Source: DASQDT01 sp036380435
GTDB taxonomy: Bacteria > Acidobacteriota > Blastocatellia > Pyrinomonadales > Pyrinomonadaceae
NCBI GenBank assembly: GCA_036380435.1
Contig: DASVES010000404.1
Coordinates: 1 to 9,915, forward strand
DNA length: 9,915 nt
Reading direction: 5' to 3'
The position numbers and the translations under genes are program-made. The notes under the pieces were generated by a model. That model was given only the letters and a program-made list of their open reading frames with translations. It ran no database searches and was not told the DNA's origin. Position 1 is the stretch's first letter; every line of letters starts with the position of its first letter. This document shows positions 1 through 5,702 of this stretch, piece after piece.

Positions 1-1
1 C

Positions 2-217
2 CAAGGGCTGACGGAGTTGGGCGGGACCGTGCGCGTCATCGACGAACGGCAGCGTCAGGCCGACGAGCGTCAGCGACAGTCCGACGAGCGGCAACGTGAA
101 GCAGACGAGCGGAACCGCGAGACGGACGAGCGGCTGTCCGCACTCATCAACACCGTGGAGCGTTACATCAGCGAGAGGCGCAACGGCAAGTCAGACAACG
201 GTAAGTCAGACAACTAA
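2..217 (+). CDS. C-terminal fragment of a coiled-coil hypothetical protein
   Basis: The frame is open from the first bases of the window and ends in TAA at 215-217, so only the last 71 residues are seen and the true start lies outside. The visible part has heptads of the form DERQRQA/S repeated about four times (nt 41-124), followed by a short segment LSALINTVERYISERR and a tail with the pentapeptide NGKSD twice. The strong charge (Glu, Arg, Gln, Asp) and strict seven-residue spacing predict a long, highly soluble helix, probably a coiled coil. I do not recognise a specific family; short coiled-coil proteins ending this way are often annotated only as hypothetical. No enzymatic motif or membrane segment is visible. 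pta follows 106 bases later on the same strand, but nothing shows co-transcription. Confidence 0.7.
   Translation, partial: QGLTELGGTVRVIDERQRQADERQRQSDERQREADERNRETDERLSALINTVERYISERRNGKSDNGKSDN
41..133 (+). repeat. 21-bp in-frame tandem repeat coding for heptads
   Basis: Four 21-bp units start at 41, 62, 83 and 104, and a fifth partial unit runs 125-133. Each begins GACGARCGG or GACGAGCGT and encodes DER plus four variable residues. The period is exactly one heptad, so copy number can change without shifting the frame. A smaller in-frame duplication, encoding NGKSD twice, sits near 182-211. Confidence 0.8.
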
Positions 218-221
218 GCCG

Positions 222-239
222 CGCCCGGCCGCGCGGGCG
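222..239 (+). terminator. Weak GC hairpin just after the coiled-coil gene
   Basis: A 6-bp stem (CGCCCG at 222-227 with CGGGCG at 234-239) and a 6-nt loop begin five bases after the TAA. No T tract follows directly; the first T run is near 259-262. It may help to end transcription, but in DNA this GC-rich such a hairpin can arise by chance. Confidence 0.2.
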
Positions 240-323
240 AATGACCGCGCGCCGATAATTTTAGACGAGCGACCGAAACAGCGTCGCGTCTCATTCATCG
301 CCCCGACCTCGACTCCATACTCC

Positions 324-1331
324 ATGAACATTCTCGAACAGATACGACAGCGCGCCGCCGCCGACCCGCAGCACATCGTCCTGCCCGAGGGCGAAGACCC
401 GCGCACGGCGGCCGCGGCGGCCGCGTGCGCGCGCGACCGCCTGGCACGCGTCACCGTGCTCGGCGGCGAGGAGAAGATTCGCGCCGCGGCGCGCGAGGCG
501 GGCGCAGACCTCTCGGGCGTCGAGATCATCGATCACCGCCGCGCGGCCGACTTCGAGAAAGTGGCCGCCTACTATCACGAGCTGCGCCGGGCGAAGGGAC
601 TGATGCCCGACGAGGCGCGCATCGCCCTCCAAGACCCGCTCTACTACGGCAACCTCATGGTGCGCGCGGGCCGCGCCGACGGCTCCGTGGCCGGCGCGAC
701 CAACACCACGGCCCACACCGTCCGCGCCGCGCTCCAGTGCATCGGCGTGCGCGAAGGGTACAAGCTCGTCTCCAGCTTCTTCGTCATGGCCCTGCCCGAC
801 GCGCGCTTCGGCGCCGACGGCGCGCTTATCTACGCCGACTGCGGCGTGGTCATCGAACCTTCAGCCGCCGAACTCGCCGAGATCGCCATCGCTTCGGCCG
901 AGAGTTGCCGCGCGCTGCTCGGGGTCGAGCCGCGCGTCGCCATGCTCTCGTTCTCGACGAAGGGGAGCGCCAAACATAAGTTGATCGACAAGGTGGTCGA
1001 GGCCACGAAGACCGTGCGCGCGCGCCGGCCCGATTTGGAGATCGACGGCGAGTTGCAGGCCGACGCGGCGCTCGTCCCCGCGGTCGGAGAATCAAAGGCG
1101 CCGGGGTCAGGTGTCGCGGGCCGCGCCAACGTCCTCGTCTTCCCCGACCTACAGGCCGGCAACATCGCCTACAAGCTCACCGAGCGCCTCGCCGGCGCCA
1201 CGGCCATCGGCCCCATCCTGCAAGGACTCGACCGCCCCGCCAACGACCTCTCGCGCGGCTGCAAGGCCGAAGACATCGTTGACGCCGTCGCCATCACGGC
1301 CGTCCAGGCGCAAGCACGGAAACAGGGATGA
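324..1331 (+). CDS. pta: Phosphate acetyltransferase (phosphotransacetylase)
   Basis: Catalyses acetyl-CoA + phosphate to acetyl phosphate + CoA (EC 2.3.1.8) in the cytosol, linking acetyl-CoA to acetate metabolism together with acetate kinase, which is not in this window. The 335-residue product has the length of the short, single-domain Pta class, without the N-terminal regulatory domains of the long form. Family segments are clear: IVLPEGEDPR (res 18-27), SFSTKGSAKHK (209-219), DGELQADAALVP (241-252), FPDLQAGNIAYKL (273-285) and NDLSRGCKAEDIVDA (307-321). Ser310, Arg311 and Asp317 align with the catalytic-site Ser309, Arg310 and Asp316 of the Methanosarcina thermophila enzyme. The ATG at 324 is chosen because the homology begins there; the frame is open farther upstream, but that part overlaps the preceding gene and looks like no Pta. 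No good Shine-Dalgarno precedes the ATG, so initiation may be weak or unconventional. Confidence 0.95.
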   Translation: MNILEQIRQRAAADPQHIVLPEGEDPRTAAAAAACARDRLARVTVLGGEEKIRAAAREAGADLSGVEIIDHRRAADFEKVAAYYHELRRAKGLMPDEARIALQDPLYYGNLMVRAGRADGSVAGATNTTAHTVRAALQCIGVREGYKLVSSFFVMALPDARFGADGALIYADCGVVIEPSAAELAEIAIASAESCRALLGVEPRVAMLSFSTKGSAKHKLIDKVVEATKTVRARRPDLEIDGELQADAALVPAVGESKAPGSGVAGRANVLVFPDLQAGNIAYKLTERLAGATAIGPILQGLDRPANDLSRGCKAEDIVDAVAITAVQAQARKQG

Positions 1332-1337
1332 GGAAGA

Positions 1338-1436
1338 GCAGTAAGCAGTAAGCAGTGAGCAGTGAGCAGTGAGCAGTCAATACCAGCCCAGCGTCCTGTG
1401 TCCTGACTGTTTACTGCTTACTGCTCACTGCTCACT
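1338..1436. repeat. Heptamer repeat (GCAGTRA)n in facing inverted copies
   Basis: Left arm, 1338-1377: five full units of GCAGTAA or GCAGTGA plus GCAGT, with no spacing errors. Right arm, about 1406-1436: the reverse complement of the same units. Bases 1354-1377 can pair with 1413-1436 as a 24-bp stem with a single G-U pair, leaving a 35-nt loop. It starts six bases after the pta stop codon. No T tract follows, so it is not a classical intrinsic terminator, though such a stem could end or stabilise pta mRNA. The rest of the spacer to 1523 holds a small hairpin (CGGCC/GGCCG with a TCC loop at 1467-1479) and the start region of the next gene. Confidence 0.9.
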
Positions 1437-1523
1437 CCCTTTCATCCTTGCTTCTGGCGAACCGCGCGGCCTCCGGCCGGCATCAGAGTCTTGTAAGCAA
1501 CATCCCGACGGCGGAGTTAAGCC

Positions 1524-2711
1524 ATGATCCCGCGCCTCAAGTTCCTGTCACTTTTCTTCGCTGCCGTCTTTATTTTGCCCGCCGCCACAGCGCACGCGCA
1601 GAGCGGAGTCCGCCCGAAGCCGACGCCGGCCGACGACGGTGATGAGCGCGTCTTCACGGAGGAGGTACGCATCCCCGTCTTTGCGACCGACGAGCGCGGG
1701 CGATTCGACCCGGCGCTCGAAATACCGGACGTGCTCGTCGTCGAGGACGACGTGCCGCAACAGGTCAAGAGCGTTCGCCGCATCCCGGCGAGCGTGCTTC
1801 TGCTCCTCGCCACGGGCGGCGAGCTGAACCCGTCGATGCGCGTCTCGACGACGCGTGAGGTCGCCTTGAACGTCGTGGAGAATCTGCGCGACGGCGACCG
1901 CGTCGCCATCGTCGAGTTCGACAGCCGGGCGCAGGTCGCGCAAGGTTGGACGGCCGACCGCGAGGAGGCGGCGCACGCGCTTCGCAGCAAGCTCGCCTTC
2001 GGGCGCGGGTCGCGTCTGTCGCAGGCCATCATTCGCGCGGCGCAACTCTTCGAGGGCGAGCCGGCGGGCAACCGCCACCTGGTCGTCGTCACCGACGGCG
2101 TCGAGGCCCCGGCGCGCATCGACGCTAAAGACGCGCTGCTCGTCCTCGGCGTGGACACGCCCGAGTCGAAGGCGCAGGCCGCCGAGGCGACGCGCCGGCT
2201 CATCGACGCGCAGGCCACCGTCCACGTCGTCAGCTACGCCGCGTTGGGGCGGAAGGCAATGAAGGAGCGGGAGCGGCCCAAGGAGGTGGCCGGCATGGCG
2301 CAGAGTCGGCAGGACATCGCCGTCGCCGGCATCAACCCCACGCAGCCCATCGGCATGCGCGGCCCCGGCATCAACGGCCCCTCCGTCAACTCGGGGCTGC
2401 GTATCGACCCGACGATGAAGCGCGTCCACAAGGCATACGAGCGCGCGATGAAGAAGGGCGAGGATCGTCTGAAGGCGCTGACCGAGGAGACGGCCGGTCG
2501 CCTGATTCAGCCGGCGACCGAGGAGGAGTTGATCGAGCGGGGCGCGGAGGTCGCCCGAGAGATCGGCGCGCAATACGTCGTCACCTACCGCCCCAAGCGC
2601 TCGCTCGGCAGCTCGCCCGCCACCGAGTATCGGCGCATACGCGTCCACGCGCGCCGCATCGGCCTCAACGTGCGCGCCCGCCGCGGCTACGTCGTCGGCG
2701 CGATGCGATAA
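1524..2711 (+). CDS. Secreted VWA-domain protein, acidobacterial VWFA-related type
   Basis: A 395-residue exported protein. The start ATG has GGAG at 1513-1516, seven bases upstream. Residues 1-26 form a Sec signal peptide (basic start, hydrophobic core, likely cleavage after AHA or HAQ). Residues about 48-88 resemble the strand-rich segment preceding the VWA fold in this family (IPVFATDERGRF, VLVVEDDVPQQVKSV). The VWA-like fold spans about 90-240: VLLLLATGG, VAIVEFDSRAQV, HLVVVTDGVEAP, TVHVVSYAAL. The C-terminus (AQYVVTYRPKRS then YRRIRVHARRIGLNVRARRGYV) is the typical ending of acidobacterial VWFA-related proteins. The MIDAS motif DxSxS is replaced by ATGGE (96-100), although Asp191 in VTDG remains, so normal metal-dependent ligand binding is doubtful. 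A Gly/Pro/Asn-rich stretch (269-295) interrupts the domain. The ligand is unknown; a role in extracytoplasmic adhesion or complex formation is inferred from the fold only. Confidence 0.85.
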   Translation: MIPRLKFLSLFFAAVFILPAATAHAQSGVRPKPTPADDGDERVFTEEVRIPVFATDERGRFDPALEIPDVLVVEDDVPQQVKSVRRIPASVLLLLATGGELNPSMRVSTTREVALNVVENLRDGDRVAIVEFDSRAQVAQGWTADREEAAHALRSKLAFGRGSRLSQAIIRAAQLFEGEPAGNRHLVVVTDGVEAPARIDAKDALLVLGVDTPESKAQAAEATRRLIDAQATVHVVSYAALGRKAMKERERPKEVAGMAQSRQDIAVAGINPTQPIGMRGPGINGPSVNSGLRIDPTMKRVHKAYERAMKKGEDRLKALTEETAGRLIQPATEEELIERGAEVAREIGAQYVVTYRPKRSLGSSPATEYRRIRVHARRIGLNVRARRGYVVGAMR

Positions 2712-2716
2712 GCCGA

Positions 2717-2799
2717 AAGGGGTAAAGGGTAAAGGGGAAGGGGTAAGGGAAAGCAAGACAGCTTCTCCCTTACCCCTTCCCCTTTACCCTTTACCCCTT
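2717..2799. repeat. Perfect 34-bp inverted repeat made of heptamers, between convergent genes
   Basis: Bases 2717-2750 are perfectly complementary to 2766-2799 with a 15-nt loop. The left arm is itself a period-7 array: GGGGTAA (2719-2725), AGGGTAA (2726-2732), AGGGGAA (2733-2739), GGGGTAA (2740-2746), then GGGA. It fills the gap between the VWA stop (2711) and the stop of the minus-strand response regulator (2808), so it can fold in both transcripts and may act as a bidirectional terminator or mRNA-end stabiliser. There is no clean T tract on either side. Confidence 0.92.
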
Positions 2800-2807
2800 C
2801 CAGTTCT

Positions 2808-3959
2808 TCAGCCGGCGCGCAGCGAGACGGCGGGCGCGGCTGCGTCGCGCGCCGCGGCGACTCCTCTGCGTTGCGCCGACGCGGCCCTCTCCCGCAGCGC
2901 CTCCAGAGAGCGTGCGCGCATCTCCTCCCAGTCTTCCGGCGGCACGCGATGGAAGGCCCTGACGACCTCCGGGTCGAACTGCCGCCCCGCGTACTCCTCG
3001 AGTTCGGCGGCCGCCGCCTCGTAGGGCCGTCCGCGCCGGTAGACGCGGTCGCTCGTCATCGCGTCGAAGGCGTCGGCCACCGAGAAGATGCGCGCGGTGA
3101 TGTCGATCTCCATACCACGCAGGCCCAGCGGGTAGCCCGAGCCGTCCCACTTCTCGTGGTGCTGCGCGACGACGCGCGACGCGCCTTCCAGAAACTCCAC
3201 GCCCTCTAAAATCTTCTGGCCGTGCAGCGGGTGCTCGCGCATCCGCGCCCACTCCTCCTCGTCGAGCGCGGCCGGCTTGCGCAGGATGGCGTCGGGCACC
3301 CCGATCTTGCCGATGTCGTGCAGGAGCGAGCCGAACTCCAGCGAGCGCAGATGCGTCGGGGCCAGCCCCAACTCGCGCCCGAGCCTGAGCGAGAAGCTGA
3401 CGACGCGCTCGGAGTGGCCGCGCGTCTCGTGGTCGCGCGCTTCAAGAGCGGAGGTGAGCGCCTTCAAAGTCGAGCGGTAGGCGTCTTCGAGCGAGTGCAA
3501 CGTCCGGTCGAGTTCCGCGGTGCGTTGCGCCACCATCTCTTCGAGTTGATTCTCGTAGCGGCGCTTCGCGTCGCGCAGACACTTGTGCTCCAGCGCCCGG
3601 CGCACCGCCGCCTCGACGTGGAGCAGGTCGAACGGCTTCATCACGTAGTCGAACGCCCCGGCGCGCATCGCCCCGACGGCGCTCTCGACCGTCTGCACGC
3701 CGCTCAGCATGACGACGGCCGTCTCGGGCCGCAGGCGCAAGACGTGCGGCACCATCTCCAGCCCCGACATCCCGCCCATCATAATGTCGCTGATGACGAG
3801 GTCGAACGATTGCTCCCGCAACAGCTCCAGCGCCTCCTCGGCCGAGCTGACGGCGGCGCACTCGTAGCCGGCCCCCAGCAACTCCAACAGGACGCTGCGG
3901 ATTTCCGGCTCGTCGTCCGCGATCAGCACGTGCGCGCGCGACTCCTGCACTTCAGGCAT
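2808..3959 (-). CDS. Response regulator with HD-GYP cyclic-di-GMP phosphodiesterase domain
   Basis: A 383-residue cytosolic regulator of the RpfG type. Receiver domain, residues about 9-122: acidic pair Asp15/Asp16, phosphoacceptor Asp58 (LVISDIMM), Ser86, and Lys108 with Pro109 (VMKPF). A charged helical linker at about 125-160 probably forms a coiled coil. HD-GYP domain, about 163-340: GHSERV (His182), LLHDIGKIGVPD with HD at 214-215, REHPLHG (His243), QHHEKWDGSGYP with His267/His268 and GYP at 275-277, and FSVADAFDAMTSDRVYR (Asp296). All expected metal ligands are present, so it should hydrolyse cyclic-di-GMP when activated by phosphorylation. The last 40 or so residues are an Ala/Arg-rich tail of unknown role. 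GGAG nine bases before the ATG (minus strand, 3969-3972) supports the start. No partner histidine kinase lies in the window. The small membrane-protein gene upstream reads toward it, but a tRNA and a terminator-like hairpin lie between. Confidence 0.95.
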   Translation of the reverse strand: MPEVQESRAHVLIADDEPEIRSVLLELLGAGYECAAVSSAEEALELLREQSFDLVISDIMMGGMSGLEMVPHVLRLRPETAVVMLSGVQTVESAVGAMRAGAFDYVMKPFDLLHVEAAVRRALEHKCLRDAKRRYENQLEEMVAQRTAELDRTLHSLEDAYRSTLKALTSALEARDHETRGHSERVVSFSLRLGRELGLAPTHLRSLEFGSLLHDIGKIGVPDAILRKPAALDEEEWARMREHPLHGQKILEGVEFLEGASRVVAQHHEKWDGSGYPLGLRGMEIDITARIFSVADAFDAMTSDRVYRRGRPYEAAAAELEEYAGRQFDPEVVRAFHRVPPEDWEEMRARSLEALRERAASAQRRGVAAARDAAAPAVSLRAG

Positions 3960-4010
3960 CGATATAGACTCCGGGATATTGAGAGAGTGTTGTTTAAGAA
4001 CGTGAGGGAC

Positions 4011-4048
4011 AAAAAGACGGCGCCGGTCGCTACAGAAGGCCGACCGGC
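4011..4048 (-). terminator. Intrinsic terminator-like hairpin in the response-regulator leader
   Basis: GCCGGTCG (4022-4029) and CGACCGGC (4041-4048) form a perfect 8-bp stem with an 11-nt loop. Read on the minus strand, the stem is followed after six bases by five Ts (4015-4011). It lies 52 bases before the response-regulator ATG. It could stop read-through from the minus-strand gene at 4305-4703, or act as a leader attenuator. The six-base gap between stem and T tract is longer than ideal. Confidence 0.45.
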
Positions 4049-4154
4049 CGCCGCCTGAGGCAAAACCATCTTACCCCCTTACACCCCCTTCAGACAACCC
4101 TCTTTGTCAGGGGATGCAACTTTTTTGCATGCCTCGATACCTCGCTGCCCACAT

Positions 4155-4184
4155 TTGACGACCCGGCGGCCCAACGCCTATCAT
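4155..4184 (+). promoter_or_regulatory. Sigma-70-like promoter of tRNA-Leu
   Basis: TTGACG (4155-4160) as -35 and TATCAT (4179-4184) as -10 are separated by 18 bases. Each box has one mismatch to consensus. The predicted transcription start, about seven bases after the -10 box, falls just before the tRNA 5' end at 4198. The position and agreement make this the most convincing promoter in the window. Confidence 0.7.
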
Positions 4185-4197
4185 GCAACCCGCCAGC

Positions 4198-4281
4198 GCC
4201 GGAGTGATGAAATTGGTATACATAGCAGACTCAAAATCTGCCGTCCGCAAGGGCATGGGGGTTCGACTCCCCCCTCCGGCA
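4198..4281 (+). tRNA. tRNA-Leu, anticodon CAA
   Basis: An 84-nt class II tRNA reading the UUG codon. Acceptor arm GCCGGAG (4198-4204) pairs perfectly with CTCCGGC (4274-4280); the discriminator is A4281, as expected for leucine. The D arm has an ATG/CAT stem. The anticodon stem GCAGA/TCTGC encloses the loop CTCAAAA, placing CAA at positions 34-36 with T33 before it. A long variable arm, required for leucine tRNA, has the stem GTCC/GGGC around GCAA. The T arm is GGGGG-TTCGACT-CCCCC. The 3' CCA is not encoded (ATCATC follows), so it must be added by CCA-adding enzyme. Confidence 0.97.
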
Positions 4282-4304
4282 TCATCAACAACTTACGCGC
4301 ATCC

Positions 4305-4703
4305 TCACTCGTCCTCATCGACGATGACTTTCCACAGGATGAGGAAGATCACGGCGGCGGCGACGCTGGCGCCGATGGCGATCTTGGCGCCCGTCGAGAG
4401 GTTGTTACCCTTGACGCTCCTGACCTGCGGATAGGCAACGGCCGTCGCCGCCCCCGTCTTCGGGTCGGTGACGGTGAAGGTCTCATCTCCGGCGGCGCTC
4501 ACGTAACCTTCCATCTTCGTCTTGTCCCGAAGCACCACCTTCACACGCGACGCCTCCCCGGTGCCCAGCTTGAGGATGTTCGCCTTCACCTTCGCGGCGA
4601 GGCGGGCCTGCTTTTCTTCCTTCGTGCCGGCGTAAGCGTGCGGCACGGCGACCAAGTTCATGAGCAACGCGACGAGCACGAGCGACAGGATTTTTCTGGT
4701 CAT
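4305..4703 (-). CDS. Small exported protein with C-terminal membrane helix
   Basis: The 132-residue product starts at the ATG of 4703-4701, which has GGAGG five bases upstream; a longer frame to 4751 lacks a ribosome site and would bury the signal peptide. Residues 1-25 are a signal peptide with likely cleavage after AYA. Residues 26-47 are a charged helical segment (GTKEEKQARLAAKVKANILK). Residues about 48-99 look like one small beta-barrel, SH3/Sm-like by pattern: VKVVLRDKTKMEGYVSAAGD, then FTVTDPKTGAATAVAYPQV. Residues about 105-127 form one membrane helix (AKIAIGASVAAAVIFLILW), and the protein ends in the acidic VDEDE. I associate this architecture with small proteins annotated as hypothetical in Acidobacteriota; the function is unknown. 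It is probably anchored with the small domain outside the cytoplasm. Its stop is 23 bases from the tRNA 3' end on the opposite strand. Confidence 0.8.
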   Translation of the reverse strand: MTRKILSLVLVALLMNLVAVPHAYAGTKEEKQARLAAKVKANILKLGTGEASRVKVVLRDKTKMEGYVSAAGDETFTVTDPKTGAATAVAYPQVRSVKGNNLSTGAKIAIGASVAAAVIFLILWKVIVDEDE

Positions 4704-5144
4704 CACTTCCTCCGTTGTGGAATTGGAACTGCGGCAATACTGCGAGAGCAAATAGCGCGCCCCAGCATGGGGCTTGAATCGACGTATCGGGACTCAGAAA
4801 TCGGCGCGCTCGGAGTGCCGGCGCCACACCTGAAAGATAATTATGGCGTTGGTTCGATCCTTCGCGCCCCCTCCGCGTCCTTTGCGCCTCTTGCGGTGAA
4901 TCTACTTCCCCTTCACTCAAGTGAACATCGCTCTCATGCCACAGCTTTTGTAAGGCCCGGAGGCAAACCGCGGAGAGGCGTAACCGCGTATATTTAACGC
5001 TCGCGTCTTACGCCGACAGGAGTCGCGGCCGAGGGTTGATGCTTATCGGGGGCGCGGCCGGTGTTGACCTTACGGCTCATGTCTCGGCTGCAACGCTGCT
5101 GAAGTGCCGGCGCATCGAAGATGACATATTAAAGGAGTATGGGA
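4704..5144. other. Non-coding spacer between divergent genes, about 440 bases
   Basis: No credible gene is seen; open frames here have no ribosome site and no recognisable protein pattern. It separates the minus-strand membrane-protein gene from the msrB pair, so it should hold both promoters, but I cannot pick out convincing -35/-10 pairs. Contents: the period-9 repeat pair (4855-4988) and a partial hairpin of GGCGTAA (4977-4983) with TTACGCC (5008-5014) around an AT-rich loop. The 130 bases just before msrB show no clear riboswitch fold. Confidence 0.6.
4855..4988. repeat. Period-9 repeat RRCGCRRAG with a facing partial copy
   Basis: Read on the minus strand from 4900 to 4855, the sequence is four units of about nine bases with the pattern RRCGCRRAG (CGCAAGAGG, CGCAAAGGA, CGCGGAGGG, CGCGAAGGA), with one two-base insertion. 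A shorter related copy, ACCGCGGAGAGGCGTAA, lies on the plus strand at about 4967-4983. The two can partly pair (ACCGC and AGGCG blocks, one G-U) across a loop of about 65 bases. I recognise CGCAGAGG-type arrays as common dispersed repeats in bacterial genomes; origin and role are unknown to me. Confidence 0.6.
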
Positions 5145-5684
5145 ATGAACAGGCGTCTTTTTCTGAGGTCGGGTATTGTCATGGGGGCGGCGGCCCTGTT
5201 ATCAAAGTCGGGCCTCGCGTCCGCCCTGAGTCGCGGCGGCGCTTTGAACGCGGGGCAGGAGGTGGCCGCGCTCAGGAAGGTGGTTAAATCGGACGCGGAG
5301 TGGAAACGGATTCTGACGCCCGACCAGTTCAACGTGACGCGGCGAAAAGGCACCGAGGCGCCCTACACCAGCCCGCTCAACAAGGTTCACGCCAAAGGCG
5401 TCTTCGCCTGCGTCTGCTGCGATCTGCCGCTGTTCAGCTCGGACACGAAATTCGAGTCCGGCACGGGCTGGCCAAGTTTTTGGGCTCCAATCGCCAAACA
5501 GAACGTGCGCGAAGAAGTGGACGACAGCATGAGCGAGAGGCGGACGGAAGTGTTATGCGCGAGGTGTGACGCGCACCTCGGGCACGTCTTCGACGACGGC
5601 CCCAAACCCACGGGGCTGCGCTACTGTATGAACGGGCTGGCGCTCAAGTTTGTGAGAAGCGGCGGCGCGCGCCGGCGGGCGTAA
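5145..5684 (+). CDS. msrB: Exported peptide-methionine (R)-S-oxide reductase, Tat-type signal
   Basis: Reduces the R form of methionine sulfoxide in oxidised proteins (EC 1.8.4.12). 179 residues. The ATG at 5145 is preferred to the in-frame ATG at 5139 because AGGAG (5133-5137) lies seven bases before 5145 but only one base before 5139. Residues 2-8, NRRLFLRS, followed by a hydrophobic stretch, match a Tat signal (RRxFL), so the enzyme probably works outside the cytoplasm or is anchored there. MsrB domain, about 48-170: zinc cysteines 89/92 and 138/141, GWPSF (108-112), HLGHVF (144-149) and catalytic Cys161 in LRYCMNG. The usual resolving cysteine in GCGWPSF is Thr107 here, so reduction must use another cysteine (Cys91 is an extra one) or an external reductant. 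The usual SHGM motif is also absent (SMSE instead). Followed by a second msrB after 18 bases. The product ends in an Arg-rich tail. Confidence 0.93.
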   Translation: MNRRLFLRSGIVMGAAALLSKSGLASALSRGGALNAGQEVAALRKVVKSDAEWKRILTPDQFNVTRRKGTEAPYTSPLNKVHAKGVFACVCCDLPLFSSDTKFESGTGWPSFWAPIAKQNVREEVDDSMSERRTEVLCARCDAHLGHVFDDGPKPTGLRYCMNGLALKFVRSGGARRRA

Positions 5685-5702
5685 AGCAGAGGGAGGCCGA
5701 AA

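Noticed and set aside
96..323. Upstream extension of pta to an ATG at 96
   Set aside because: It overlaps the end of the coiled-coil gene in another frame, has no Pta-like sequence and would make the enzyme 76 residues too long.
1338..1436. Tandem array considered as a CRISPR
   Set aside because: Units are seven bases with no spacers; CRISPR repeats are far longer and separated by unique spacers.
1548..2756. A 402-codon open frame antisense to the VWA gene
   Set aside because: A GC-rich shadow: no protein family pattern, its start lies within the inverted repeat, and the plus-strand gene has a signal peptide, ribosome site and family motifs.
3222..4058. A 278-codon plus-strand open frame opposite the response regulator
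   Set aside because: The minus strand encodes complete receiver and HD-GYP domains; the opposite frame shows only low-complexity His/Gln/Arg-rich sequence.
4093..4130. Two small hairpins (GACAA/TTGTC and ATGCAA/TTGCAT) before the tRNA
   Set aside because: Stems of 5 and 6 bp without a following T tract or conserved context; probably chance.
4104..4997. A long plus-strand open frame running through the tRNA and the small minus-strand gene
   Set aside because: It reads through a complete tRNA-Leu and opposite a well-supported gene; no ribosome site or domain.
4955..5060. Possible cyclic-di-GMP (GEMM) or SAM riboswitch before msrB
   Set aside because: AGGCAAACC resembles a GEMM motif, and CTTATC resembles part of a SAM-I leader, but the other conserved blocks (such as ACGCAAAGCC, or the SAM core) are absent and the fold does not close.
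5064..5092. TTGACC as a -35 box for the msrB operon
   Set aside because: No acceptable -10 box lies 16 to 18 bases downstream.
5139..5144. In-frame ATG six bases upstream of the chosen msrB start
   Set aside because: Only one base separates it from the Shine-Dalgarno, too close for initiation; the next ATG has ideal spacing and gives the Tat-like start.
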